25,496 nt of DNA from an uncultured Oscillibacter sp. (GCA_910585165.1 CAJUBX010000026.1:1-25496), one strand, 5' to 3'; shown: positions 14,303-22,572, counted from the first letter of the stretch. Notes: generated by a model not told the origin, from the sequence alone. Made by a program: numbers and translations.

Positions 14303-15717
14303 GCCGCCCTGATTCCATCCAGAGCCGGATGCGCCGCCTGGTGGTAATTTTCTGCGGGTTCATGACGGCGATTCTGGCGGTGATGCTGTCTTTGGTACTG
14401 GTCTACAACAGCCAGTATAAAAACCTTCTCTACAATGTGACCACCGCGTCGGAGTTCAACCAGGATTTCAAGGCCAATATAGACCTTAAAATGTATTACT
14501 ATGTCATTGAAAGCCGGTATTCCGAGGGCCTGCCCATTCAGGAGGTCCAGGCGGCGCAGGGGCTTGCGAAGGACCTCCTGGACAGCACCAGCCAGAAGGA
14601 CAGCCTCCGGGCGGTTACCAGCGTGCTGGACCTGTGCGAAAACCTGGAGGAGAAAATTTACCAGATTGAGAAGACCCGGAATTATGACGACCGGCAGGTG
14701 CAGCTGGAAAACAACGTGTATGTCCTGACCGCCATGATTCAGGAGTATATGTACAACTACCTCTATTACGAGTCGGTGCAGCTGAACCGCTTGCAGCAGC
14801 AAATCTCCCGGCAGATCGCGGCGGAGATTCTGCTGGTGCTGGCATTGGCCGGGATTTTGATTTTGCTGCTGGTCCGCTACAGCGTCCGCCTGAGCCGTTC
14901 CGTGACGGAGCCGGTGGTGGAGCTGAGCCGCCGGGCGGAGGACGTCATCGGAGGCGATCTGACGGTCCGGGAGCCGGTCCGCTCCGAAACCTATGAGCTC
15001 CGCACCCTGGGCGAGGGCATGGAGCAGATGATCGCCCAGATCAACGCCCAGATTCAGGAAATCACCCAGAAGCAGGCCAGCCTCCGCAAAACGGAGCTGG
15101 CGCTGCTTCAGGCGCAGATTAATCCCCATTTCCTCTATAATACCATGGACACCATCATTTGGCTCATCGAGGCGGACCGGACCCAGGCGGCGGTGGAGAT
15201 GATCTCCAACCTCTCGGATTTTTTCCGCCATTCTCTCAGCCGGGGAGAGGACGTCATTTCCCTGGGGGAGGAGGAGAAGCATGTCCGCAGCTATCTCCAA
15301 ATCCAGCAGGCGCGGTATCAGGATATTTTGGACTACACCATTCAGATAGACCCCGCCCTTTGGGAGACGCGCCTTCCCAAGCTGACGCTTCAGCCCCTGG
15401 TGGAAAACGCCCTGTACCACGGCATCAAGCTCAAACGGGGAAAGGGCTGTATCTACATTACAGGCCGGGCCGAGGGAACGGACGTGCTCCTCCAGATCAC
15501 GGACGACGGCGTGGGGATGACCCCGGTGCGGCTGGAGGAACTGAGGAGGGCCATTGAGAACGGGGAGCGGGTGGGCTTCGGGCTGGTGACGGTTCATGAG
15601 AGACTTCGTCTGCTGTTCGGCCCGCCCTACGGACTGGCCCTCGCCAGCCGGGAGGGAGTGGGGACCACGGTGACGGTGCGGGTCCCCTGCCGGGGAAAGG
15701 AGGAGCGGGAGCCATGA
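14299..15717 (+). CDS. Sensor histidine kinase, YesM/LytS-like (His_kinase family)
   Basis: The 472-residue kinase starts at GTG inside the response regulator stop (GTGA overlap). It has a first membrane span (about 13-36), an extracytoplasmic region of about 135 residues rich in helices (37-173), and a second span (174-192). A HAMP linker (about 193-245) and a coiled-coil stretch follow. The His_kinase domain carries the phospho-acceptor His277 in QAQINPHFLYNTMDTIIWL. The ATPase has its N box in LVENALYHGIKLKRG and a G box in DDGVGM. It lies between its cognate AraC regulator and a sugar-binding lipoprotein, and the lipoprotein start overlaps its stop by 4 bp. The external region probably touches the ligand-loaded binding protein. 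Confidence 0.93.
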   Translation: MSRPDSIQSRMRRLVVIFCGFMTAILAVMLSLVLVYNSQYKNLLYNVTTASEFNQDFKANIDLKMYYYVIESRYSEGLPIQEVQAAQGLAKDLLDSTSQKDSLRAVTSVLDLCENLEEKIYQIEKTRNYDDRQVQLENNVYVLTAMIQEYMYNYLYYESVQLNRLQQQISRQIAAEILLVLALAGILILLLVRYSVRLSRSVTEPVVELSRRAEDVIGGDLTVREPVRSETYELRTLGEGMEQMIAQINAQIQEITQKQASLRKTELALLQAQINPHFLYNTMDTIIWLIEADRTQAAVEMISNLSDFFRHSLSRGEDVISLGEEEKHVRSYLQIQQARYQDILDYTIQIDPALWETRLPKLTLQPLVENALYHGIKLKRGKGCIYITGRAEGTDVLLQITDDGVGMTPVRLEELRRAIENGERVGFGLVTVHERLRLLFGPPYGLALASREGVGTTVTVRVPCRGKEEREP

Positions 15718-16709
15718 AACGAATCTGGCTGCCGGCGCTGCTGGCGTTCGTGCTGGCTTTCGGCTCCGGCTGCGGAGCCAGGATGAATCCCCCTGGGGAT
15801 TCATCCAATGAGGACCTGACCGTTATCGGCATGTCCCAGGTGGGGGCGGAGTCCGACTGGCGGGTGGCGAATTCCGAGTCCATGAAGGCGGTTTTTACGG
15901 AGGAAAAGGGCTACCGCCTCCTGTTTGACGACGCCCGGCAAAAGCAGGAGAACCAGATCACTGCCATCCGCCGGTTTATTCAGCAGCAGGTGGACTATAT
16001 TGTTCTGATGCCCATCAGCGAAAGCGGCTGGGACTCCGTGCTCCAGGAGGCGAAGGAAGCGGGTATCCCCGTCATTTTGGTGGACCGCATGGTGGACGTG
16101 GAGGATGACAGCCTCTACGCTGCCCATATCGGCTCCGACTTTTTTAAAGAGGGGGCGCTGGCCGCCGCCTGGATTGAAAATGCGTTTCAGGAAACCGGAA
16201 ATGCTGTGAACATCATCCATATTCAGGGCACCATGGGTTCCACCGCCCAGCTTGGGCGGACGGCGGCGCTGGAGGAAGCCGCAGCGGCCCACGAAAACTG
16301 GGAGCTGCTGGCGCAGCTGGACGGGGATTTCACCCAGGCCAAAGCCTATGAGGTTATGGTGGATTATCTCTCCGGCCTTCCTGGGCGGCGGCGTATTGAC
16401 GTGGTCTACTGTGAAAACGACAACATTGCCTTCGGCGCCCTGCAGGCGCTGGAGGAACGGGGATATGACTGCGGACGGGAAGGCGTGAACATCGTCGCCT
16501 TTGACGCGACCCGGGGGGCCCTGACCGAGTGCCTGAAGGGGAAAATCTCCCTGGCGGTGGAGTGCAACCCGCTGCTGGGCCCGCTGGTGGAGGAGGTTAT
16601 CCAGGTCATGGAGGCTGGAGGAACGCCGGAGAAGCACCGGTATGTGAAGGAGCGGGCTTTCACCAGGGAGGACCTAACAGAGGCCTTGATTACAAACCGG
16701 GAATATTGA
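15714..16709 (+). CDS. Sugar-binding lipoprotein (periplasmic-binding protein, ribose/galactose type) of the sensor operon
   Basis: The 331-residue protein has a signal peptide with lipobox GSGC (Cys20) and a type I periplasmic-binding fold. Typical segments are TVIGMSQVGAESDWRVANSE, QVDYIVLMPISESGWDSVL, AGIPVILVDR, AHIGSDFFKEGALAA, YCENDNIAFGALQALEERG and VNIVAFDATRGALTECLKG. It resembles the YtfQ/RbsB-like group that binds free sugars. ATGA overlaps the kinase stop, so it belongs to one transcript with kinase and regulator, and a strong terminator follows directly. No permease or ATPase gene is present. By analogy with three-component sensors such as XylFII-LytS-YesN of Clostridium beijerinckii, it probably presents ligand to the kinase rather than to a transporter. 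The ligand is unknown. Confidence 0.88.
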   Translation: MKRIWLPALLAFVLAFGSGCGARMNPPGDSSNEDLTVIGMSQVGAESDWRVANSESMKAVFTEEKGYRLLFDDARQKQENQITAIRRFIQQQVDYIVLMPISESGWDSVLQEAKEAGIPVILVDRMVDVEDDSLYAAHIGSDFFKEGALAAAWIENAFQETGNAVNIIHIQGTMGSTAQLGRTAALEEAAAAHENWELLAQLDGDFTQAKAYEVMVDYLSGLPGRRRIDVVYCENDNIAFGALQALEERGYDCGREGVNIVAFDATRGALTECLKGKISLAVECNPLLGPLVEEVIQVMEAGGTPEKHRYVKERAFTREDLTEALITNREY

Positions 16710-16752
16710 AAAGAGGCCGGGAACGGATGCGCAGTCCGTCCCGGCCTCTTTT
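16709..16752 (+). terminator. Strong terminator after the three-component sensor operon
   Basis: AAAAGAGGCCGGG pairs fully with CCCGGCCTCTTTT (13 bp), extended by ACGGA/TCCGT after one bulged A, around a 7-nt loop. The 3' arm ends in TTTT. It starts on the last base of the stop codon. Confidence 0.9.
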
Positions 16753-16814
16753 GCCGCCGGGCCCCTGGACGGCGCGTTTCCGGCAGGGCTGGGGCCTTGC
16801 TGGGCGGTTTTCCT

Positions 16815-16844
16815 GAAAATTTTATGGACAAACCCTGCATAGAG
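16815..16844 (+). promoter_or_regulatory. Tentative sigma-E-like promoter for spoIIIA
   Basis: GAAAATT (16815-16821) resembles the sigma-E -35 and CATAGAG (16838-16844) resembles its -10, with a 16-bp spacer that is slightly long. spoIIIA is a sigma-E operon in Bacillus, so a site is expected in 16753-16894. This is the best match I see, but it is weak. Confidence 0.25.
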
Positions 16845-16894
16845 CGCCGTAGGCCCTCATAGAGTGAAGTAACCAAAGAAAGGGGGAATCTCCC

Positions 16895-17809
16895 TTGCAA
16901 AAAAACGAGCTGGTTATTCGCTATGAACAGGCCGCCGCGATTCTTCCAAACCGGTTGCGGAAAGCGGCGCTGGCGCTCCCGGAGGAAGAAAAGGCGGAGG
17001 CAGAGGAGCTGCGCCTCCGGGCGGGACGGCCATTGACGGCGCTGCTGCCCTCAGGGGAGCGACCGTTGGACGCCGAGGTGGAGCCGGAGGAGCTGGAAAC
17101 CCTGTGCGATCTTGCCACGGAGTTTTCCCGCTATGCCGCGGCGGAGACCATCCGGGAGGGTTTTCTGCCTGTCCGGGGAGGCTTCCGGGTGGGGCTCTGC
17201 GGTACGGCGGTGATGAAAGACGGGGCGAATACGAACCTGAAAAACCTCTCCTCGGCGGTGATCCGCATCGCCCGGGAGCGGCGGGGGGCGGCGTCAAATC
17301 TTGCCCCCAGGCTGTTTCAGGACGGACATTTTATCAATACGCTGATTCTCTCACCGCCGGGAGGCGGGAAGACGACCCTGCTCCGGGATTTGGTCCGCTG
17401 CCTCTCCGAGGGAGCCGCAGACTGCCCGCCTCAGCGGATTTCCCTCATTGACGAGCGGGGAGAGGTGGCGGTGGTCTACCATGGCGCGCCCCAAATGGAC
17501 GTAGGGCCCCGGACCGACGTGCTGGACGCCTGCCCCAAGGCCCTGGGCATCCCCATTGTCCTGCGGGCCATGAACCCGCAGATCATCGCCGTGGATGAAA
17601 TTACCCTCCGGGAGGATTTAACGGCGGTGAACCTGGCGGCGGGCTGCGGCGTGGGGCTGCTGGCCACGATTCACGCCGCCGGTGTGACGGAGCTTTTGCA
17701 AAAGCCCCTCTACCGGCAGCTGCTGGAAAACCAGGTTTTCCGCCTGGCAGTCCGCATCCTGCGGGACAGGGCGGGACGAGCCTATGAGCTGGAGGAGCTG
17801 CCATGGTGA
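16895..17809 (+). CDS. spoIIIAA: Stage III sporulation protein AA (secretion-ATPase-like)
   Basis: The 304-residue protein has a Walker A motif in ILSPPGGGKTTLLRDLVR (about residues 151-168), a Walker B-like segment IIAVDEI, and SLIDERGEVA. These match SpoIIIAA, a relative of type II/IV secretion ATPases. It is thought to power the SpoIIIA-SpoIIQ channel between mother cell and forespore. TTG at 16895 is the start I chose. An AAAGGGGG site is 8 nt ahead, and the sequence MQKNELVIRYEQAAAILPNRL fits the family N-terminus. It is the first gene of the eight-gene operon and overlaps spoIIIAB by 7 bp. Confidence 0.94.
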   Translation: MQKNELVIRYEQAAAILPNRLRKAALALPEEEKAEAEELRLRAGRPLTALLPSGERPLDAEVEPEELETLCDLATEFSRYAAAETIREGFLPVRGGFRVGLCGTAVMKDGANTNLKNLSSAVIRIARERRGAASNLAPRLFQDGHFINTLILSPPGGGKTTLLRDLVRCLSEGAADCPPQRISLIDERGEVAVVYHGAPQMDVGPRTDVLDACPKALGIPIVLRAMNPQIIAVDEITLREDLTAVNLAAGCGVGLLATIHAAGVTELLQKPLYRQLLENQVFRLAVRILRDRAGRAYELEELPW

Positions 17810-18300
17810 AGCTGCTGGGGAGCTTCTGTATTGCCGCCGGGGGCGCGCTGGCCTGGTACTCCCAGCGGGCGGAACGCCGCTGGGAACGGGACGCGCTGTC
17901 GGATTTACAGCGGGCCTTCCGCCGGATGGGGGAGGAGGTCCGCATGGCCCGAACGCCCCTGCCCGCGCTGCTGCTGGGCCTGGCCGGGGACTGCAAAGAG
18001 CCCGCCGCCGCCTTTTTTAAGGCCGTCTCCAGAGCCGCCGCCGAAGGGGAGGATTTTCCCCGAGCTTGGCGGAAGGGGGCAGCGGACCTGCCCCTTCGTG
18101 AACGGGACAAGGCTGCTGTCTCAACCCTGGCGCAGGACCTGCAAGGCGACGAGGAGAAGGTCTGTAAAGCAATATCCCATGTCATCTGCACTCTGGCAGA
18201 CAGCGCCGGAGAGGCGGAGCGGAAGCGCCCCGAGGAGGAGAAACGGGCCGCCGCGCTGTGGTTTTCCGCCGCCGCGCTGCTGGTGATTTTATTGATTTAG
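17803..18300 (+). CDS. spoIIIAB: Stage III sporulation protein AB
   Basis: The 165-residue protein has one N-terminal membrane span (MVKLLGSFCIAAGGALAWY), a helical cytoplasmic middle, and a C-terminal span (AALWFSAAALLVILLI). This is the SpoIIIAB layout, related to the GspF-type secretion subunit. Segments such as LSDLQRAFRRMGEEVRMARTPLPALL and LRERDKAAVSTLAQDLQGDEE fit the family. Its ATG lies within the end of spoIIIAA, implying translational coupling, and spoIIIAC follows after 12 bp. It acts in the outer forespore membrane as part of the SpoIIIA complex. Confidence 0.92.
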   Translation: MVKLLGSFCIAAGGALAWYSQRAERRWERDALSDLQRAFRRMGEEVRMARTPLPALLLGLAGDCKEPAAAFFKAVSRAAAEGEDFPRAWRKGAADLPLRERDKAAVSTLAQDLQGDEEKVCKAISHVICTLADSAGEAERKRPEEEKRAAALWFSAAALLVILLI

Positions 18301-18312
18301 GGGAACAGGCGC

Positions 18313-18507
18313 ATGGATGTGGATTTAATTTTCAAGATCGCCGCCATCGGCATATTGGTGGCGGTGCTGAACCAGCTTCTGGTCCGCTCCGGCCGGGAGG
18401 AGCAGGCCATGATGACGACCCTGGCGGGACTGGTGGTCGTCTTAATGATGATGGTCCAGGAGATCAGCGACCTCTTTGACCTCATCAAGACCTTGTTCAA
18501 CTTTTAG
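18313..18507 (+). CDS. spoIIIAC: Stage III sporulation protein AC
   Basis: The 64-residue protein has two membrane spans (about 6-24 and 33-50). It opens MDVDLIFKIAAIGILVAVLNQLLVRSGREEQAMM, close to the well-conserved SpoIIIAC sequence, and ends SDLFDLIKTLFNF. It is a small membrane subunit of the SpoIIIA complex and a paralogue of the N-terminal part of SpoIIIAD. The ribosome site GGGGAACAGG is weak. spoIIIAD starts 2 bp after its stop. Confidence 0.94.
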   Translation: MDVDLIFKIAAIGILVAVLNQLLVRSGREEQAMMTTLAGLVVVLMMMVQEISDLFDLIKTLFNF

Positions 18508-18509
18508 CC

Positions 18510-18899
18510 GTGGAGCTCTCGGTGCAGGCGGCGGCGCTGTGCGTCGCGGCGTCGCTTTTGGCCCTGGTGGTGCGGCGGGGGAGCCCGGAGGCGGCATTGC
18601 TGCTGACGTTGGGCGCGGCGGCAGCGGTGCTTCTCTCCCTGGCGGGAAGCCTGGAGCTGCTGATGAACTTTTTGGGGGAGCTGGTGGAGGAGAGCGGACT
18701 GTCCCGGGAACTGTTTATTCCCCTGTACAAAACCGTGGGCATCGCCCTGGTGGTGAAGCTGGGGGGAAGCCTGTGCCGGGACGCGGGGGAGTCGGCCCTG
18801 GCCTCGGTGGTGGAAACGGCGGGGGCGGTCTGCGCCCTGATTGCCGCCCTGCCCCTGCTGCGGGCGGTGCTGGCGCTGCTGATGGAGCTGATGCGATGA
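18510..18899 (+). CDS. spoIIIAD: Stage III sporulation protein AD
   Basis: The 129-residue membrane protein has about four spans and the SpoIIIAD-type stretch SGLSRELFIPLYKTVGIALVVKLGGSLCRDAGESALASVVETAGAV. It starts at GTG (18510), two bases after the spoIIIAC stop and without its own good ribosome site, so it probably depends on coupling. Its stop overlaps the spoIIIAE ATG (ATGA). It is part of the SpoIIIA membrane complex. Confidence 0.93.
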   Translation: MELSVQAAALCVAASLLALVVRRGSPEAALLLTLGAAAAVLLSLAGSLELLMNFLGELVEESGLSRELFIPLYKTVGIALVVKLGGSLCRDAGESALASVVETAGAVCALIAALPLLRAVLALLMELMR

Positions 18900-19972
18900 A
18901 GCGTTGGATTTGTTTGCTGTTCCTTTTCCTGGCCCTGACGGTGGAGGCCCGGGCGGCGGAGCTTCCGGAGGATTTGGCGGCGGCGCTGCCGGAGGCGGCG
19001 GAGGACATGCTGGAAGCCGGGGATTTCTCCGGCCCCGGGGGCTTTTCCCGAGGGCTGGCGGGAATTGCGGAACGCATATCCGGGGAGGTCCGGTCCGTTC
19101 TGCGCCAGCGCCTCCGGGGCGCGGCATCCATTCTGCTGGTGGCGGTGGCCTGCGGCGCGGTGGACGGCTTCGCCCGGGGAACCGGGGAGGGAAAAGCGGC
19201 CTTCCTCCCCATGGCCGGGGCCCTGGCGGTTACACTGCTGACAGCGGGGAGCCTGGAGGATCTTATCGGCCTGGGGGCGGAGACCATCCGGGAGCTGAAC
19301 GTCTTCTCCAAGGCCCTGCTACCCACTCTGGCGGCGGCTACGGCGGCCTCCGGCGCGGCCACTACGGCCACGTTTCAGCAGGTGACCACCGTCTTTCTCG
19401 CGGACCTTTTGATGGAGCTCATCGACGGGCTGCTGATTCCCCTGGTTTATCTGTACATCGGAGCCCTGGCGGCGGGGGCGTGCCTGCCGGAGAACCGGCT
19501 GGGGGCCATTGCTGAGGGGCTGAAAAAAACCGTCACCTGGCTTTTGACCTCGTCGCTTCTGCTGTTTACGGTGTATTTATCCACGGTCCGGGTGATCGCC
19601 GGGGCGGCGGACGGGGCGTCGGTGAAGGTGGCGAAGGCGGCCATTTCCGGCGCGGTTCCGGTGGTGGGGGGCATCATCGCCGAGGCGGCGGAGACCGTTC
19701 TGGCCGGGGCGGGGATGCTGAAAAACACCATCGGCATATTTGGCATGCTGGCGATTCTGGCGGCCTGCGCCTACCCGTTTTTGCAGCTGGGGGTGCAGTA
19801 CCTGCTGTACAAGCTCTCCGCGTTCCTGGCGGCGGCGGTGGGGGCCCCGGAGCTTTGCAAGCTCATCGACGGCCTGGGCGGGGCCTTCGGCCTGGTGCTG
19901 GGCATGACGGGAAGCTGCGCGCTGCTGCTGCTGGTGTCGGTGCTTACTTCCGTGGCGGCGGTGACGCCATGA
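18896..19972 (+). CDS. spoIIIAE: Stage III sporulation protein AE
   Basis: The 358-residue protein has a signal peptide (MKRWICLLFLFLALTVEARA), then a short soluble part and about seven to eight membrane spans. Segments such as ELNVFSKALLPTLAAATAASGAATTA, IPLVYLYIGALAAGA, SVKVAKAAISGAVPVVGGIIAEAAETVLAGA and KNTIGIFGMLAILAAC are characteristic of SpoIIIAE, the largest membrane subunit. The frame stays open far upstream, but the ATG at 18896 is set by the signal peptide and the 4-bp overlap with spoIIIAD. Its stop overlaps the spoIIIAF ATG. Confidence 0.94.
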   Translation: MKRWICLLFLFLALTVEARAAELPEDLAAALPEAAEDMLEAGDFSGPGGFSRGLAGIAERISGEVRSVLRQRLRGAASILLVAVACGAVDGFARGTGEGKAAFLPMAGALAVTLLTAGSLEDLIGLGAETIRELNVFSKALLPTLAAATAASGAATTATFQQVTTVFLADLLMELIDGLLIPLVYLYIGALAAGACLPENRLGAIAEGLKKTVTWLLTSSLLLFTVYLSTVRVIAGAADGASVKVAKAAISGAVPVVGGIIAEAAETVLAGAGMLKNTIGIFGMLAILAACAYPFLQLGVQYLLYKLSAFLAAAVGAPELCKLIDGLGGAFGLVLGMTGSCALLLLVSVLTSVAAVTP

Positions 19973-20448
19973 TCGGGGCGGTGCGGAGCTGGCTCACCTC
20001 CATCGCGGCGGTGACGCTGATGCTGACGGTGGTTCAAACCCTGGTGCCGGAGGGAACCCTCCGGAAAATCTCCGGCTTCACGGGAGGGCTGCTGCTGCTG
20101 GCGGCCCTGCTCCAGCCGGTGCTGAAAACGGACCTGGAGCGGCTGCGGCTGGACTTCTCCGGCTATGAGGAAGCCATTGCCGACCGGGCGGCGGAGCTGG
20201 ACGCCGCAGGAAAAGAAGAGATGGCGGCAATCATAGCCGGGCGGACCGCGGCATATATATCGGACAAAGCGGACGCGCTGGGTCTTGGGATAACGGCCCG
20301 GGTGGAGACGGAGCCGGGGGCGGACGGAACTCCGCTTCCGGCCTCGGCGGACCTGACGGGCCCTTATTCCCGGGAGCTGGCGGACTGGATCGCGGGGGAG
20401 CTTGGAATTCCGGCGGAGAGGCAGGTTTGGCATGAAGGAAAAAACTGA
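19969..20448 (+). CDS. spoIIIAF: Stage III sporulation protein AF
   Basis: The 159-residue protein has two N-terminal spans (MIGAVRSWLTSIAAVTLMLTVVQTLVPEGTLRK, then ISGFTGGLLLLAALLQPVL). A soluble C-terminal domain follows, with the ring-building-motif-like portion TARVETEPGADGTPLP. This is the SpoIIIAF layout. ATG overlaps the spoIIIAE stop by 4 bp. Its last 17 bp overlap the start of spoIIIAG. Confidence 0.92.
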   Translation: MIGAVRSWLTSIAAVTLMLTVVQTLVPEGTLRKISGFTGGLLLLAALLQPVLKTDLERLRLDFSGYEEAIADRAAELDAAGKEEMAAIIAGRTAAYISDKADALGLGITARVETEPGADGTPLPASADLTGPYSRELADWIAGELGIPAERQVWHEGKN

Positions 20449-20956
20449 AGGAGCGCGAAAGATATGGAACAGATACAAGTACGCGGCGCTGGTGGCGCTG
20501 ATCGGCGCGGGACTGCTGTTATGGCCGGGGATTGGCGGCGCGGAGGGCCTCGGGGAGAAGCCCTCCGCCCCGGCGGCCCGGAGCGGCTGGGACCTCAAGA
20601 CCGTTCAGACGGAGATGGAGGACATTCTGGCGGCCATGGACGGCGTGGGGCAGGTGAAGGTGATGCTGACGGTGGACTCCGACGGGGAGCGGCAGCTGGC
20701 CCAGGACACCCAGCTCAGCTACAGCGGGGCCACCGCCGCGCCGGAGGATTACTCCCGGAAATCGGAAACGGTCCGCTTGGATGGCTCCGGCGGAGACGAG
20801 GCGGTGGTGGTGCGGCAGACATGGCCCACCTACCGGGGAGCTCTGGTGGTCTGCCAGGGCGGCGGCAGCGCGGAGGTCCGGCTGGCGGTGACGGGGGCGG
20901 TAGCCGCCCTCACCGGATTGCCCACCGACCGGGTCACGGTGGCAAAATGGCAGTGA
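20432..20956 (+). CDS. spoIIIAG: Stage III sporulation protein AG
   Basis: The 174-residue protein has one membrane span near residues 13-32 (YKYAALVALIGAGLLLWPG). An extracytoplasmic domain follows with MEDILAAMDGVGQVKVMLTVDSDGE and a C-terminal TYRGALVVCQGG...VTGAVAALTGLPTDRVTVAKW. This is typical of SpoIIIAG, which forms large rings in the intermembrane space. The start with GGAGAGG upstream lies inside the end of spoIIIAF. The frame extends a little further upstream but lacks a good site there. Confidence 0.93.
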   Translation: MKEKTEGARKIWNRYKYAALVALIGAGLLLWPGIGGAEGLGEKPSAPAARSGWDLKTVQTEMEDILAAMDGVGQVKVMLTVDSDGERQLAQDTQLSYSGATAAPEDYSRKSETVRLDGSGGDEAVVVRQTWPTYRGALVVCQGGGSAEVRLAVTGAVAALTGLPTDRVTVAKWQ

Positions 20957-20979
20957 TTATTTGGAGGAGGAAAGGGTCT

Positions 20980-21591
20980 ATGAGCGCGAGATGGAAGCGG
21001 AACGCCGTGGTGGCGGTGATGGCGGTGCTGGTGTGCTCGGCGGTGGCGCTGAACTGGATGTACACCGGCCAGGAGGTGCAGGAGGCCGCCGGGGGCAAGC
21101 TGCTGGGGGAGGCCCAGCTGGTCTCCGGCAAGGGCGCGGAGGACGCGGGGGACGGCGGGGAGGCCAAGGGGGAAGACGGCTCCGGCCCGGCGGAGGACAC
21201 CGGGGCTCCGCCGGACGAGGGGATGATCTATACCGGATCGGATTACTTCGCCTCCGCCCGCCTGACCCGGCAGCAGGCCCGGGACAACGCCCTTTCCCTC
21301 CTCCAGGAGGCGGCGGAGCAGGAGAACGCCGATGCCGCCGTGGCCAACGAGGCCTCCCAGGGCATTCAGGTTCTGGCGTCCTACACCCTGGCGGAGGCCC
21401 AAATCGAGAACCTGGTCACCGCCAAGGGCTATACGGACTGCGTGGCTTTTATGGGGGATGAGAGCGTCAGCGTGGTGGTGTCCACCAAGAGCGGGGAACT
21501 GACCGCCGAGGACGTGGCGAAAATCACGGACATCACCATGACGGAGACGGGCTTTCCGGCGGGGAATATCAAGATTATGGCGGCAAATTAG
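20980..21591 (+). CDS. spoIIIAH: Stage III sporulation protein AH
   Basis: The 203-residue protein has a single N-terminal span (about 8-26), an acidic glycine-rich linker (about 48-80), and a C-terminal domain. That domain has DYFASARLTRQQARDNALSLLQEAAEQE and SVSVVVSTKSGELTAEDVAKITDI, the SpoIIIAH fold related to YscJ/FliF. In the family this domain binds forespore SpoIIQ to make the intercellular channel. The true ATG has GGAGGAGG 9 nt ahead. It closes the operon; no clear terminator follows, and the next gene has its own promoter. Confidence 0.94.
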   Translation: MSARWKRNAVVAVMAVLVCSAVALNWMYTGQEVQEAAGGKLLGEAQLVSGKGAEDAGDGGEAKGEDGSGPAEDTGAPPDEGMIYTGSDYFASARLTRQQARDNALSLLQEAAEQENADAAVANEASQGIQVLASYTLAEAQIENLVTAKGYTDCVAFMGDESVSVVVSTKSGELTAEDVAKITDITMTETGFPAGNIKIMAAN

Positions 21592-21594
21592 TGG

Positions 21595-21623
21595 TTGTAA
21601 TTTCCGGCGGGACATGGTATAAT
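21595..21623 (+). promoter_or_regulatory. Sigma-A promoter for the Asp23 gene and nusB
   Basis: -35 TTGTAA (21595-21600) and a perfect -10 TATAAT (21618-21623) are 17 bp apart, with a TGG extension before the -10. It begins 3 bp after the spoIIIAH stop, separating vegetative genes from the sporulation operon. The leader to the ATG at 21703 is about 73 nt. Confidence 0.85.
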
Positions 21624-21702
21624 CACTCAGCATGATTTTGAGGGAAAGGCGCGCCGGAATCCGGCCGCCGTTTCACGAAGGAAGAATAAGGAGAGGTACA
21701 GC

Positions 21703-22080
21703 ATGGCCGAGAGTAAGGAATATATGACCCTGCCGGAGGAGAACGGCAGCATCAACATCTCGGAGGAGGTCATTGCCGCCATCGCCGTGGGCGCGGTGCG
21801 GGAGGTGGAGGGCGTCTCCGGCATGATGACAAATTTGGGCAACAGCGTCACCGACCTGGTTAACAACCGCAAGAACGCGCAGAAGAGCGTCCGGGGCGTG
21901 AAGATCGACATGACGGGTGCGGCGCTGGTGTTGGACCTGTATCTGACCGTCCAGTATGGCCACCCCATCCCCGAGGTGGCCGGAAACGCCCAAAAGGCCG
22001 TCGCTTCCGCCGTGGAGGCCATGACCGGCTGCGCGGTGGAGGCGGTGAACATCCATGTGGGCGGCGTAACGCTGAACTGA
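21703..22080 (+). CDS. Asp23/Gls24 family envelope stress response protein
   Basis: The 125-residue protein has the Asp23/Gls24 pattern. INISEEVIAAIAVGAVREVEGVSGMM is followed by GVKIDMTGAALVLDLYLTVQYGHPIPEVAGNAQKAVASAVEAMTG and a final VEAVNIHVGGV. The family includes membrane-associated envelope stress proteins such as B. subtilis YqhY, which sits in the same neighbourhood before nusB and is tied to acetyl-CoA carboxylase homeostasis. AAGGAGAGG about 7 nt ahead fixes the ATG. nusB follows after 37 bp, so the two are read as one operon. Confidence 0.93.
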   Translation: MAESKEYMTLPEENGSINISEEVIAAIAVGAVREVEGVSGMMTNLGNSVTDLVNNRKNAQKSVRGVKIDMTGAALVLDLYLTVQYGHPIPEVAGNAQKAVASAVEAMTGCAVEAVNIHVGGVTLN

Positions 22081-22117
22081 GCGCCGGACCTGAACGACAG
22101 ATAAAGGACGAAAAGCT

Positions 22118-22567
22118 ATGGTACGGAACACCGCCCGGGAGATTGCCATTCATCTCTCCTATGAACTGAGCTTTGCCGGCAAGACTGCGGAGGCCCTGCT
22201 GGACCAGCGGCTGACGGCGGAGTCCTTCGCGGAGCTTGCGGAGGAGGAGGACCTTTACCGGGAGGTCCCCAACGCCAAGCAGGCGGCGTATATCCGCCGC
22301 CTGGTCCGGGGCGTGGACGAACACGGCGCGGAGCTGGACGGCTATATCGAAAAGTACGCCAAGGGCTGGAAGTTCTCCCGTATCCCCCTGGTGGCCTCCG
22401 CCATTATGCGGGTGGCCATGTACGAGGTGCTGTACATGCCGGATATTCCCAACGCCGCCGCCATCAACGAGGCGGTGGAAATCGCCAAGAAGTACGAGAC
22501 GCCGGAAACGGTGAAATTCATCAACGGCATTCTGGGCAGCTTCTCCCGGCAGGAGCTCTCCGAATAA
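22118..22567 (+). CDS. nusB: Transcription antitermination factor NusB
   Basis: The 149-residue all-helical protein has the NusB hallmarks. An N-terminal arginine-rich segment (MVRNTAREIAIHLSYELSF) contacts boxA RNA. The C-terminal signature VASAIMRVAMYEVLYMPDIPNAAAINEAVEIAKKYETPETVKFINGILGSF follows the family. It assists antitermination and assembly during rRNA transcription. A GGACGAAAAG site precedes the ATG. A strong terminator follows six bases after the stop, so xseA downstream must be expressed separately. Confidence 0.94.
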   Translation: MVRNTAREIAIHLSYELSFAGKTAEALLDQRLTAESFAELAEEEDLYREVPNAKQAAYIRRLVRGVDEHGAELDGYIEKYAKGWKFSRIPLVASAIMRVAMYEVLYMPDIPNAAAINEAVEIAKKYETPETVKFINGILGSFSRQELSE

Positions 22568-22572
22568 AAAAC

